NCBI GenBank assembly: GCA_018261615.1 | Contig: JAGTSE010000037.1 | Coordinates: 1 to 41,343, forward strand | Source: Pseudomonadota bacterium | GTDB lineage: Bacteria > Pseudomonadota > Gammaproteobacteria > Enterobacterales > Enterobacteriaceae | DNA length: 41,343 nt | Direction: 5' to 3' | Part shown: positions 32,016-41,205 of the stretch, in pieces | How positions within the stretch are numbered: the first letter of the stretch is position 1 | How the letters are laid out: every line of letters starts with the position of its first letter | Made by a program: the position numbers and the translations under genes | Notes under the pieces: model-generated | The model's input: only the letters and a program-made list of their open reading frames with translations | Databases searched by the model: none | What the model was told of the DNA's origin: nothing

Positions 32016-34007
32016 ATGTTCGGAAAACTTACACTGGATGCAGTGCCGTATCATGAACCCATTATCATGGTCACGGTTGCTGCGATTATCGTCGGCGGTC
32101 TGGCGGTAGTTGGCCTGATCTCTTACTTCGGTAAATGGTCCTGGCTGTGGAAAGAATGGTTGACTTCTGTCGACCATAAACGCCTTGGTATCATGTACGT
32201 CCTCGTGGCCGTTGTGATGTTGCTGCGCGGCTTCGCAGATGCTGTCATGATGCGTAGCCAGCAGGCGCTGGCCTCTGCGGGTGAAGCGGGATTCCTGCCG
32301 CCTCACCACTACGATCAGATCTTCACCGCTCACGGCGTGATCATGATCTTCTTCGTGGCAATGCCATTCGTTATCGGACTGATGAACCTGGTAATTCCGT
32401 TGCAGATCGGTGCGCGTGACGTTGCGTTCCCGTTCCTGAACAACCTGAGCTTCTGGTTCACGGTTGTGGGCGTGATTCTGGTTAACCTCTCTCTGGGCGT
32501 CGGTGAATTCGCACAGACTGGTTGGCTGGCTTATCCGCCGCTTTCGGGAATTGAATATAGCCCTGGTGTCGGGGTCGATTACTGGATCTGGAGTCTCCAG
32601 CTCTCGGGTATCGGTACGACGCTGACCGGTATTAACTTCCTGGTGACCATTCTGAAGATGCGTGCGCCAGGCATGACGATGTTCAAAATGCCGGTATTTA
32701 CCTGGGCATCTTTGTGCGCCAACGTGCTGATTATCGCGTCGTTCCCAATTCTGACTGTTACCATTGCGCTGCTGACCCTGGATCGTTATCTGGGCACCCA
32801 TTTCTTTACCAACGATATGGGTGGCAACATGATGATGTACATCAACCTGATTTGGGCCTGGGGTCACCCGGAAGTGTACATTCTGGTGTTGCCGGTTTTC
32901 GGGGTGTTCTCCGAAATCACCGCCACCTTCTCGCGTAAACGCCTGTTTGGTTACACCTCGCTGGTATGGGCGACCGTATGTATTACCGTACTGTCGTTCA
33001 TCGTTTGGCTGCACCACTTCTTCACCATGGGTGCTGGCGCGAACGTAAACGCCTTCTTTGGTATCACCACGATGATTATCGCCATCCCGACTGGGGTGAA
33101 GATCTTCAACTGGCTGTTCACCATGTATCAGGGCCGCATTGTGTTCCACTCCTCTATGCTGTGGACCATTGGCTTTATCGTGACTTTCTCCGTAGGTGGG
33201 ATGACCGGTGTGCTGCTGGCGGTTCCGGGCGCAGACTTCGTACTGCACAACAGCCTGTTCCTGATTGCGCACTTCCATAACGTTATCATCGGCGGCGTGG
33301 TCTTCGGTTGCTTCGCTGGTCTGACTTACTGGTGGCCAAAAGCCTTCGGTTACACCCTGAACGAAACTTGGGGTAAACGCGCGTTCTGGTTCTGGATCAT
33401 CGGCTTCTTCGTTGCATTTATGCCGCTGTACGTGCTGGGCTTTATGGGTATGACCCGTCGCCTGAGCCAGCAGATTGATCCACAGTTCCACACCATGCTG
33501 ATTATCGCAGCTTGCGGTGCGGCGCTGATTGCTATCGGTATCTTGTGTCTGCTGATTCAGATCTACGTTTCTATTCGCGACCGCGATCAGAACCGTGACC
33601 TTACCGGTGACCCGTGGGGTGGCCGTACGCTGGAGTGGGCAACCTCCTCTCCTCCGCCGTTCTACAACTTTGCTCATGTCCCGCACATTCACGAACGTGA
33701 CGCGTTCTGGGAAATGAAAGAGAAAGGCGAAGCGTACAAAAAACCTGCGCAGTATGAAGAAATTCATATGCCGAAAAACAGCGGTGCCGGCATTGTTATC
33801 GCCGCGTTTGCAACCGTGTTTGGTTTCGCCATGATCTGGCATATCTGGTGGATGGCTATCGTTGGTTTCGCTGGCATCATCATCAGCTGGATTGTGAAGA
33901 GCTTCGACGAGGACGTGGATTACTACGTACCGGTTGCAGAAATCGAGAAACTGGAAAACCAGCATTTCGATGAGATCACTAAAGCAGGGCTGAAAAATGG
34001 CAACTGA
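32016..34007 (+). CDS. cyoB: Cytochrome bo3 ubiquinol oxidase subunit I
   Basis: This 663-residue catalytic subunit has 15 membrane helices. It oxidises ubiquinol, reduces O2 to water and pumps protons. Metal ligands stand at the E. coli numbers: His106 and His421 for low-spin heme b, His419 for heme o, and His284, His333 and His334 for CuB; the His-Tyr crosslink motif WGHPEVY is intact. The gene overlaps cyoC by 11 bases. Confidence 0.98.
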   Translation: MFGKLTLDAVPYHEPIIMVTVAAIIVGGLAVVGLISYFGKWSWLWKEWLTSVDHKRLGIMYVLVAVVMLLRGFADAVMMRSQQALASAGEAGFLPPHHYDQIFTAHGVIMIFFVAMPFVIGLMNLVIPLQIGARDVAFPFLNNLSFWFTVVGVILVNLSLGVGEFAQTGWLAYPPLSGIEYSPGVGVDYWIWSLQLSGIGTTLTGINFLVTILKMRAPGMTMFKMPVFTWASLCANVLIIASFPILTVTIALLTLDRYLGTHFFTNDMGGNMMMYINLIWAWGHPEVYILVLPVFGVFSEITATFSRKRLFGYTSLVWATVCITVLSFIVWLHHFFTMGAGANVNAFFGITTMIIAIPTGVKIFNWLFTMYQGRIVFHSSMLWTIGFIVTFSVGGMTGVLLAVPGADFVLHNSLFLIAHFHNVIIGGVVFGCFAGLTYWWPKAFGYTLNETWGKRAFWFWIIGFFVAFMPLYVLGFMGMTRRLSQQIDPQFHTMLIIAACGAALIAIGILCLLIQIYVSIRDRDQNRDLTGDPWGGRTLEWATSSPPPFYNFAHVPHIHERDAFWEMKEKGEAYKKPAQYEEIHMPKNSGAGIVIAAFATVFGFAMIWHIWWMAIVGFAGIIISWIVKSFDEDVDYYVPVAEIEKLENQHFDEITKAGLKNGN

Positions 34008-34617
34008 TACTCTGACCAACGCGCACGCCCACGCGCACGAACACGAACACGGGCACCACGATGCAGGGCCGAATAAAGTCTTCGGTTTCTGGATCTACCT
34101 GATGAGCGACTGCATTCTGTTCTGCTGTCTGTTCGCGACCTATGCCGTTCTGGTGAACGGCACTGCGGGCGGCCCGACCGGTAAGGACATTTTCGAGCTG
34201 CCGTTCGTACTGGTTGAAACCGCGCTGCTGTTGTTCAGCTCCATCACCTACGGCATGGCGGCTATCGCCATGTACAAAAACAACAAAAGCCAGGTTGTTT
34301 CCTGGCTGGCGTTGACCTGGTTGTTTGGCGCGGGCTTTATCGGGATGGAACTCTATGAGTTCCATCACCTGATTGTCGAAGGCATGGGCCCGGATCGCAG
34401 CGGCTTTCTGTCAGCATTCTTCGCGCTGGTAGGCACTCACGGTCTGCACGTCACCTCGGGTCTAATCTGGATGGCAGTTCTGATGTTCCAGGTTTCCCGT
34501 CGCGGCCTGACCAGCACTAACCGTACCCGTATCATGTGCCTGAGCCTGTTTTGGCACTTCCTGGACGTGGTATGGATCTGCGTGTTCTCTGTTGTTTATC
34601 TGATGGGGGCGATGTAA
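33997..34617 (+). CDS. cyoC: Cytochrome bo3 ubiquinol oxidase subunit III
   Basis: This 206-residue subunit has five membrane helices. The N-terminus is His-rich (AHAHAHEHEHGHHDAG), as in relatives. It stabilises subunit I near its proton path. The ATG lies within the end of cyoB (11-base overlap), and its stop shares one base with the cyoD start (TAATG). Confidence 0.97.
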   Translation: MATDTLTNAHAHAHEHEHGHHDAGPNKVFGFWIYLMSDCILFCCLFATYAVLVNGTAGGPTGKDIFELPFVLVETALLLFSSITYGMAAIAMYKNNKSQVVSWLALTWLFGAGFIGMELYEFHHLIVEGMGPDRSGFLSAFFALVGTHGLHVTSGLIWMAVLMFQVSRRGLTSTNRTRIMCLSLFWHFLDVVWICVFSVVYLMGAM

Positions 34618-34943
34618 TGAGTCATTCTAACGATCATGGCGCTTCCCACGGCAGCGTAAAAACCTATATGACAGGTTTCATCCTGTCGATCATCCTGACG
34701 GTGATCCCGTTCTGGATGGTGATGAACGGTTCTGCTTCTAAGCCGGTAATTCTGGGCGTTGTCCTGGTCACCGCCGTAGTTCAGATTCTGGTGCATCTGG
34801 TTTGCTTCCTGCACATGAACACCAAGTCTGATGAAGGCTGGAACTTTACCGCCTTTGTCTTTACCGTGATTATCATTGCTATCCTGGTAGTCGGTTCCAT
34901 CTGGATTATGTGGAACCTCAACTACAACATGATGGTTCACTAA
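34617..34943 (+). CDS. cyoD: Cytochrome bo3 ubiquinol oxidase subunit IV
   Basis: This 108-residue subunit has three membrane helices (TGFILSIILTVIPFWMVM, LGVVLVTAVVQILVHLVCFL, FVFTVIIIAILVVGSIWIM) and helps assemble the CuB site in subunit I. The ATG at 34617 overlaps the cyoC stop by one base; the in-frame extension to 34536 lies in cyoC and is rejected. Confidence 0.96.
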   Translation: MSHSNDHGASHGSVKTYMTGFILSIILTVIPFWMVMNGSASKPVILGVVLVTAVVQILVHLVCFLHMNTKSDEGWNFTAFVFTVIIIAILVVGSIWIMWNLNYNMMVH

Positions 34944-34954
34944 GAGCGGCGAGT

Positions 34955-35842
34955 ATGTTTAAGCAATACCTGCAAGTTACGAAACCGGGCATTATTTTTG
35001 GCAATCTGATCTCCGTGATTGGGGGGTTCCTGCTGGCTTCCAAAGGCCACATCGACTATCCCCTGTTCCTCTACACGCTGATTGGCGTGTCGTTGGTGGT
35101 CGCCTCTGGTTGTGTATTTAACAACTACATCGATCGTGACATCGATAAAAAGATGGAACGAACGAAAAACCGGGTGCTGGTCAGAGGGCTGATCTCGCCA
35201 AAAGTCTCGCTGGTGTACGCCGCCTTGTTGGGTATTGCTGGCTTTATGCTGCTGTGGTTTGGCGCCAATCCGCTGGCCTGCTGGCTGGGGGTGATGGGGT
35301 TCGTGGTTTATGTTGGCGTCTATAGCCTCTACATGAAGCGCAACTCCGTTTACGGCACACTGATTGGTTCTCTCTCCGGCGCTGCGCCGCCGGTGATTGG
35401 CTACTGCGCGGTCACCAACGAGTTCGATAGCGGCGCGGCAATTCTGCTGGCGATTTTCAGCCTGTGGCAAATGCCTCACTCCTATGCCATCGCGATTTTT
35501 CGCTTTAAGGATTATCAGGCAGCGAACATTCCGGTACTGCCGGTGGTGAAAGGCATATCTGTGGCCAAAAACCATATCACGCTGTACATCCTGGCGTTTG
35601 CCATTGCCACGCTGATGCTGTCGCTGGGCGGCTATGCCGGGTACAAATACCTGGTCGTTGCCGCTGCGGTAAGCCTCTGGTGGTTGGGCATGGCGCTGCG
35701 CGGATACAAAGTGGAAGATGACAAAGTGTGGGCACGCAAACTGTTTGTGTTCTCCATTGTTGCCATCACTTCCCTTTCCGTGATGATGTCCGTGGACTTT
35801 ATGGTGCCGGATTCACACAACCTGCTGACATACGTCTGGTAA
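34955..35842 (+). CDS. cyoE: Protoheme IX farnesyltransferase (heme O synthase)
   Basis: This 295-residue UbiA-family membrane prenyltransferase adds farnesyl to the vinyl group of heme b, giving the heme O needed by CyoB. The aspartate-rich motif NNYIDRDIDKKMERTKNR (about 55-75) and the second segment YAIAIFRFKDYQAANIP are intact. It starts 11 bases after cyoD; the frame beginning inside cyoD is rejected. Confidence 0.97.
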   Translation: MFKQYLQVTKPGIIFGNLISVIGGFLLASKGHIDYPLFLYTLIGVSLVVASGCVFNNYIDRDIDKKMERTKNRVLVRGLISPKVSLVYAALLGIAGFMLLWFGANPLACWLGVMGFVVYVGVYSLYMKRNSVYGTLIGSLSGAAPPVIGYCAVTNEFDSGAAILLAIFSLWQMPHSYAIAIFRFKDYQAANIPVLPVVKGISVAKNHITLYILAFAIATLMLSLGGYAGYKYLVVAAAVSLWWLGMALRGYKVEDDKVWARKLFVFSIVAITSLSVMMSVDFMVPDSHNLLTYVW

Positions 35843-35862
35843 GCTTGCTTCACCATACTGGA

Positions 35863-35888
35863 AAAACCGGGGAAACCCGGTTTTTTTT
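35863..35888 (+). terminator. cyo operon terminator
   Basis: AACCGGG-GAAA-CCCGGTT with eight Ts lies about 20 bases after the cyoE stop. Confidence 0.92.
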
Positions 35889-36026
35889 CGTCTGGAGTAA
35901 ACCCTTTACTGGCCTTGTTACGGAGAAACCAAAATCTATGGTTATGTAATATTTGTTAAATAACCGCATGTTTACCCTACCCTGCCGCCGCACTACACTA
36001 TGTCCGGTTTTTAAATTGAGGTGGTA

Positions 36027-37388
36027 ATGAACGATTATAAAATGACGCCAGGCGAGTTGCGCGCCACCTGGGGTTTAGGGACTGTATTCTCACTGCGCAT
36101 GCTCGGCATGTTTATGGTCCTGCCCGTTCTGACCACATACGGTATGGCATTGCAGGGTGCATCGGAAGCCCTGATTGGGCTGGCGATCGGCATTTACGGC
36201 CTGGCTCAGGCGGTATTTCAGATCCCCTTTGGTCTGCTTTCGGATCGCATCGGCCGCAAGCCGCTGATTGTCGGCGGGCTGCTGATCTTTGTGTTGGGCA
36301 GCGTGATTGCCGCACTCACCGACTCCATCTGGGGCATTATTCTTGGCCGGGCGCTGCAAGGCTCCGGGGCGATTGCCGCCGCCGTAATGGCGCTACTGTC
36401 GGATCTCACGCGCGAGCAAAATCGCACCAAGGCGATGGCGTTTATCGGCGTCAGCTTCGGCATCACGTTCGCCATAGCCATGGTTTTAGGGCCGATCATC
36501 ACACATCTCTTAGGTCTGCACGCGCTGTTCTGGATGATTGCCGTGCTGGCGACAATCGGCATCATCCTGACGCTGTGGGTGGTGCCGGACAGCAAACACC
36601 ATGTACGCAACCGCGAATCGGGAATGGTCAAAGATTGCTTTAGCATGGTGATCGTCAATCCAAAGCTGCTGAAGCTGAACTTTGGCATTATGTGCCTGCA
36701 TATTCTGTTGATGTCGACGTTTGTAGCGCTGCCCGGTCAGCTTGAATCTGCCGGTTTCCCTGCTTCAGAGCACTGGAAAATCTATCTCGTCACCATGCTT
36801 ATCTCTTTTGCTTCGGTGGTGCCATTTATTATCTACGCCGAAGTGAAACGTCGGATGAAGCGTGTTTTTGTGCTCTGCGTTGCGCTGCTGCTGATTGCCG
36901 AAATCGTGCTATGGGGCGTTGGCGCTCACTTCTGGGAAATTGTGATTGGCGTACAGATCTTCTTCCTCGCTTTTAACCTGATGGAAGCGCTACTGCCGTC
37001 GTTAATCAGTAAAGAAGCGCCAGCCGGTTATAAAGGGACGGCAATGGGCATTTACTCCACCAGCCAGTTCCTCGGCGTCGCTATTGGCGGCGCGGTCGGT
37101 GGCTGGGTCGATGGTTTATTTGACTCGCAAATGGTGTTCATGTTTGGCGCATTGCTGGCCGCGGTCTGGCTGCTGGTTGCCAGCAGTATGCAGGAACCGC
37201 CCTATGTCAGCAGCCTGCGCATCGCCATTCCTGACGACGTGGCTATTGATGACGCGCTACAGCAGCGTCTGCACGAAACGGCGGGCGTCAGTGAAGTATT
37301 GGTCGTGGCGGAAGAGCGTAGCGCTTATGTGAAGATCGACAGCAAAGTGACAAACCGCTTTGAAGTTGAACAGGCCGTCGCCGGTTAA
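36027..37388 (+). CDS. yajR: MFS transporter YajR
   Basis: This 453-residue protein has 12 membrane segments of the major facilitator superfamily. The motif A loop DRIGRKPLI is well conserved, and a cytoplasmic C-terminal ferredoxin-like domain (YAM domain, about 390-453, YVKIDSKVTNRFEVEQAV) is the mark of YajR. It is a proton-driven exporter by family; the natural substrate is unknown. GAGG lies 5 bases before the ATG at 36027. A 35-base perfect hairpin separates it from the convergent yajQ. Confidence 0.95.
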   Translation: MNDYKMTPGELRATWGLGTVFSLRMLGMFMVLPVLTTYGMALQGASEALIGLAIGIYGLAQAVFQIPFGLLSDRIGRKPLIVGGLLIFVLGSVIAALTDSIWGIILGRALQGSGAIAAAVMALLSDLTREQNRTKAMAFIGVSFGITFAIAMVLGPIITHLLGLHALFWMIAVLATIGIILTLWVVPDSKHHVRNRESGMVKDCFSMVIVNPKLLKLNFGIMCLHILLMSTFVALPGQLESAGFPASEHWKIYLVTMLISFASVVPFIIYAEVKRRMKRVFVLCVALLLIAEIVLWGVGAHFWEIVIGVQIFFLAFNLMEALLPSLISKEAPAGYKGTAMGIYSTSQFLGVAIGGAVGGWVDGLFDSQMVFMFGALLAAVWLLVASSMQEPPYVSSLRIAIPDDVAIDDALQQRLHETAGVSEVLVVAEERSAYVKIDSKVTNRFEVEQAVAG

Positions 37389-37393
37389 GCAGG

Positions 37394-37428
37394 CTCTTTT
37401 CCCCTCCGCCAGCCGGAGGGGAAAAGAG
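37394..37428. terminator. Bidirectional terminator between yajR and yajQ
   Basis: CTCTTTTCCCCTCCG and CGGAGGGGAAAAGAG are perfect arms of 15 bases around a 5-base loop, between convergent stops. The A/T tracts within the arms allow use on either strand. Confidence 0.8.
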
Positions 37429-37429
37429 A

Positions 37430-37921
37430 TTAATCACGGAAGTTTTTGAACTGGAACGGCTGGCCCAGATTACCGCTGCGCACCAGCGCCATTACCGCTT
37501 GCAGATCATCACGGGATTTCCCGGTCACGCGGATCTCTTCCCCCTGAATCTGCGCCTGCACTTTCAATTTGCTGTCTTTAATCAGCTTGATGATTTTCTT
37601 CGCCGTCGGCGCATCGATCCCCTGCTTCAGCTTTGCTTCCACAAACCAGTTTTTCCCGCTGTGGACGAACTCTTCCGGTACATCCAGCGACGCCCCTTCA
37701 ATGCCGCGTTTCAGCAGCTTGGCACGCAAAATATCCAGCAACTGGTTAACCTGGAAATCAGATTCGCTCAACACCTTAATGGTCTGTTTTTCTTCATTCA
37801 GATCGAATGTGGCTTCAACGTTGCGAAAATCGAAGCGTGTCGCGACTTCACGGGTCGCATTCTCAACGCCGTTTTGCACTTCGCGCATTTCAACTTCGGA
37901 AACGATATCGAAAGATGGCAT
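37430..37921 (-). CDS. yajQ: YajQ family nucleotide-binding protein
   Basis: This 163-residue protein (MPSFDIVSEVEMREVQNGVE...) has two ferredoxin-like domains of the YajQ/DUF520 type. Family members bind GTP, ATP or tRNA, and in Xanthomonas and Pseudomonas cyclic-di-GMP; the role in enterobacteria is not firm. The start at 37921 has GGGAGAAG upstream; the extension to 37981 is not family-like. It is divergent from panE. Confidence 0.95.
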   Translation of the reverse strand: MPSFDIVSEVEMREVQNGVENATREVATRFDFRNVEATFDLNEEKQTIKVLSESDFQVNQLLDILRAKLLKRGIEGASLDVPEEFVHSGKNWFVEAKLKQGIDAPTAKKIIKLIKDSKLKVQAQIQGEEIRVTGKSRDDLQAVMALVRSGNLGQPFQFKNFRD

Positions 37922-38060
37922 CTTTTCTTCTCCCTCTCTATTTGTTGCGATGCATAATACCCGCAACGAGGTATAACTCAACTTGTAATACTGGAAGCAT
38001 AGCCGACAGCACTATAATGGTTGAAGTAACACCTGGCGCAGTTGCAGGTGAGGAGGAACA

Positions 38061-38972
38061 ATGAGAATTACCGTACTCGGTTGCGGTGCTTTAGGGCAAT
38101 TGTGGTTAACAGCGCTGTGTAAACAGGGACATGAAGTACAGGGCTGGTTACGTGTGCCACAGCCTTTTTGCAGTGTAAATGTCGTGGAAGAAGATGGCAC
38201 AATTTTTAATGAATCCCTGACGGCCAACGATCCTGAATTTTTGGCCCATAGCGATCTGCTGCTGGTGACGCTGAAAGCCTGGCAAGTTTCTGATGCGGTA
38301 AAAGGCCTTACAACGGCACTTTCCCCCGCGACGCCAGTACTGCTGATTCACAACGGTATGGGCACTGTAGAAGAGCTGAAAGCGCTGCTAAATCCCCTGC
38401 TGATTGGCACCACGACTCACGCAGCTCGCCGCGATGGTAACGTGGTTGTGCATGTGGCCAGCGGCACGACACATATTGGCCCGGCGCGGCAGCAGGACGG
38501 TGAATTCAGCTCGCTGGCGGATACCCTGCAAGAAGCGCTGCCGGATGTGGCCTGGCATAACACCATTCGCCCGGCGCTGTGGCGCAAGCTGGCGGTGAAC
38601 TGCGTGATCAATCCGTTGACCGCGCTGTACGACTGTAAAAATGGCGATCTGCGCCAATTTCCCGATGAGGTGGCAAAAATCACCCATGAAGTGGCTGCCG
38701 TTATCGAACGTGAAGGCCACCATATTTCTGCGGATGATTTGCTGAGTTATGTAAACCAGATTATCGAAAATACAGCGGAAAATATTTCGTCGATGCTCCA
38801 GGATGTCCGCGCCTTGCGGCACACCGAGAGCGATTATATTACCGGCTACCTGCTCAGACGCGCCCGCGCGCACGGTATTGCGGTACCGAAAAACGCCCGT
38901 CTGTATGAAATGATTAAACGTAAGGAGAGTGAGTATGAGCGCGTCAGCTCTGATATGCCTCGCCCCTGGTAG
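38061..38972 (+). CDS. panE: 2-dehydropantoate 2-reductase (ketopantoate reductase)
   Basis: This 303-residue enzyme reduces ketopantoate to pantoate with NADPH in coenzyme A synthesis. The N-terminal Rossmann fingerprint GCGALG is at 7-12. The catalytic Lys176 (WRKLAVNC) and Glu256 (RHTESDY) stand at the E. coli numbers. GGAGGA precedes the start. Its last 38 bases overlap the yajL start, so the two are co-transcribed. Confidence 0.97.
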   Translation: MRITVLGCGALGQLWLTALCKQGHEVQGWLRVPQPFCSVNVVEEDGTIFNESLTANDPEFLAHSDLLLVTLKAWQVSDAVKGLTTALSPATPVLLIHNGMGTVEELKALLNPLLIGTTTHAARRDGNVVVHVASGTTHIGPARQQDGEFSSLADTLQEALPDVAWHNTIRPALWRKLAVNCVINPLTALYDCKNGDLRQFPDEVAKITHEVAAVIEREGHHISADDLLSYVNQIIENTAENISSMLQDVRALRHTESDYITGYLLRRARAHGIAVPKNARLYEMIKRKESEYERVSSDMPRPW

Positions 38973-39528
38973 TGAAGAGACCGAAGCGGTCACCACTATC
39001 GATCTGCTGGTCCGCGGCGGCATTGCTGTCACTACCGCCAGCGTAGCCAGCGACGGCAACCTGGTTATCACCTGCTCGCGCGGGGTTAAATTGCTGGCCG
39101 ATGCACCGCTGGTTGAAGTTGCGGATGGTGATTTCGATGCGATCGTGTTACCGGGCGGCCTGAAAGGCGCAGAGTGCTTTCGCGACAGCCCACTGCTTGT
39201 CGAAACTGTTCGCCAGTTCCACCTTTCCGGGCGCATTGTTGCCGCTATTTGTGCCGCCGCAGGTACGGTGCTGGTACCGCATCAACTCTTCCCGTTGGGC
39301 AATATGACCGGTTTCCCGGGGCTGAAAGAGACGATTCCACCCGAGCAGTGGCAGGATAAGCGCGTGGTGTGGGATCCGCGCGTAAACTTGTTGACCAGCC
39401 AGGGACCAGGCACGGCCATTGATTTTGGCCTGAAGATTATTGATCTGCTGGTCGGGCGCGAAAAAGCCCATGAAGTGGCGTCACAGTTGGTGATGGCGGC
39501 GGGGATTTATAATTACTACGAAGCGTAG
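38935..39528 (+). CDS. yajL: DJ-1/PfpI-family protein YajL
   Basis: This 197-residue protein of the DJ-1 superfamily is linked to oxidative and carbonyl stress; E. coli YajL is reported to act as chaperone, glyoxalase and deglycase, the last disputed. The reactive Cys106 sits in the nucleophile elbow ICAAAGTV, and the conserved glutamate is in SEETEA near residue 15. As I recall, E. coli has ICAAPATV, so the elbow flank differs. AAGGAG lies 9 bases before the ATG at 38935; a GTG at 38929 would add two residues. It is translationally coupled to panE. Confidence 0.95.
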   Translation: MSASALICLAPGSEETEAVTTIDLLVRGGIAVTTASVASDGNLVITCSRGVKLLADAPLVEVADGDFDAIVLPGGLKGAECFRDSPLLVETVRQFHLSGRIVAAICAAAGTVLVPHQLFPLGNMTGFPGLKETIPPEQWQDKRVVWDPRVNLLTSQGPGTAIDFGLKIIDLLVGREKAHEVASQLVMAAGIYNYYEA

Positions 39529-39588
39529 GCATTAACATGCCCGGTGGCGCTGACTGCCGGATAGCGAAACCGCTATCCGGCATTGTGT

Positions 39589-41037
39589 TTACGGGCGATA
39601 AATCTTCACATTCTGGAAGCCCTGCTCGCGCAGATAGAGCGCCTGCAAGCGGCTCATCACGCCACGCTCGCACCACAGCAGCCAGGTTTTGCTCTGATCC
39701 AGATCGCCAAATTTCGTGCTCAGCTTGTAGAACGGCAGCGACACCACATCAACGCCTTCCAGCTTCAGCGGCTTATCATCCTGTTCATCAATCGAACGGA
39801 TATCCAGCACCACATCGTTTGGGCCGAAACCGTTAACCGTTTCAACTTCCACCACCTCTTGCTGGGTTTGCTGAGCGATTTCACGGATATCAATATTGCT
39901 GGCTTCCGCCACAACCTGGTCGAGGATAGCGAAATCAAAGTGCGCTTCTTCCGCTTCGATCTTCGCCTTCACCGCTTTCACCGTTGGGCTTTTGGAGATC
40001 ACGCCGCAATATTCCGGCATCGTGCGGGCAAAATCCTCGGTACCGATTTCACGCGCCAGATCGATAATGTGCTCTTTATCGTAAGAGATAAGCGGGCGCA
40101 GGATCAGCGTATCGGAGACGTTATCAATCAGACGCAGGTTGGTCAGCGTCTGGCTGGAAACCTGTCCCAGCGCCTCACCGGTTACCAGCGCCTGCACGCC
40201 GTAACGTTCAGCGACTTTCGACGCGGCGCGCACCATCATACGTTTCAGCACCACGCCCATCTGGCCATCATCGACTTTTTCGAGGATCTCGCCGACCACC
40301 GGTTCAAAATTGATTGCCACAAAACGCACTCGGTGCGAACTACCAAAGCGGTTCCACAGATAATGCGCCACCTGGCGAACGCCAATTTCATGGGCTGCAC
40401 CGCCGAGGTTAAAGAAGCAGTAGTGTACGCGGCAGCCACGGCGCATCAGCATATAGCTGGAAACGCCGGAGTCGAAACCGCCTGAAATCAGCGACAGGAC
40501 ATCTTCCTGAGTGCCAATCGGGAAGCCGCCAATCCCTTCATAACGGCCTTTTACCAGCAGCAGGCGGTCATCTTCGATTTCCAGATTCACCGTCACATCC
40601 GGGTGCGTCAGCTTAACGCGCGCAGATTCGACATGCTGGTTCAGCCCGCCGCCCACGTAACGTTCCACTTCAATAGAGCTGAATTCATGTTTACCACGGC
40701 GTTTCACGCGCACGCAGAAGGTTTTACCTTCAATCTGCTCGCGATACTGCACCAGCGCTTTTTCAAAAATATCGTGCAGAGAAGTGAAAGGCACATCTTC
40801 CACTTCCAGAATATGGTGGATCCCCGGAATGCGGGTCAGCGCGTCGCGAATAGCCAGGCGCTGGTTTTCATCTTTGGCGCGAACTTCTATATGGTCCCAG
40901 TGACGCACAACGGCAAGGGTTTCGTCGTAGTGCTTCAGAACGTTACGAATATTCCCGGTCAGAATTTTAATAAAGCGCAAACGCACAGATTGGCTTTTGA
41001 TGGTGATTTCCGGGAACAATTTAATGATAAACTTCAT
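39589..41037 (-). CDS. thiI: tRNA 4-thiouridine synthase / thiazole sulfur carrier ThiI
   Basis: This 482-residue protein makes 4-thiouridine at tRNA position 8 and passes sulfur to ThiS for thiamin thiazole. An N-terminal ferredoxin-like and THUMP region (about 1-165) binds tRNA. The PP-loop SGGFDSG adenylates U8. The C-terminal rhodanese domain carries the sulfur-bearing Cys456 (LWCERGVMSR), and the partner Cys344 is in MPEYCGV. The start at 41037 gives the E. coli length; the frame to 41100 is not conserved. Confidence 0.98.
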   Translation of the reverse strand: MKFIIKLFPEITIKSQSVRLRFIKILTGNIRNVLKHYDETLAVVRHWDHIEVRAKDENQRLAIRDALTRIPGIHHILEVEDVPFTSLHDIFEKALVQYREQIEGKTFCVRVKRRGKHEFSSIEVERYVGGGLNQHVESARVKLTHPDVTVNLEIEDDRLLLVKGRYEGIGGFPIGTQEDVLSLISGGFDSGVSSYMLMRRGCRVHYCFFNLGGAAHEIGVRQVAHYLWNRFGSSHRVRFVAINFEPVVGEILEKVDDGQMGVVLKRMMVRAASKVAERYGVQALVTGEALGQVSSQTLTNLRLIDNVSDTLILRPLISYDKEHIIDLAREIGTEDFARTMPEYCGVISKSPTVKAVKAKIEAEEAHFDFAILDQVVAEASNIDIREIAQQTQQEVVEVETVNGFGPNDVVLDIRSIDEQDDKPLKLEGVDVVSLPFYKLSTKFGDLDQSKTWLLWCERGVMSRLQALYLREQGFQNVKIYRP

Positions 41038-41176
41038 GGCGGCAATGGTTCGTTGGCAAGCCCGACAGGGCCTGTAAGGGAAAATAATACAGCAGCCCAT
41101 ACCTGCGGCTGCATCCAGGCGCGGAAGTATACCACCATCGAATAGACCTTGCGCAATGCATTACCCTTGAGCGTAA

Positions 41177-41205
41177 TTGGCTAAGTGCCACGACTCCGCT
41201 ACCAT
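41177..41205 (+). promoter_or_regulatory. Possible promoter reading right (towards xseB in related genomes)
   Basis: TTGGCT, 17 bases and TACCAT form a moderate sigma-70 promoter on the plus strand. In E. coli the gene beyond thiI, in the opposite direction, is xseB. It lies beyond this window, so the link is by synteny only. Confidence 0.4.

Noticed and set aside
31890..34019. A 709-codon open frame antisense to cyoB
   Set aside because: It mirrors the strongly conserved cyoB frame, is His/Gln/Asp-rich as expected of the complement of a codon-biased membrane protein gene, and has no ribosome binding site or family resemblance.
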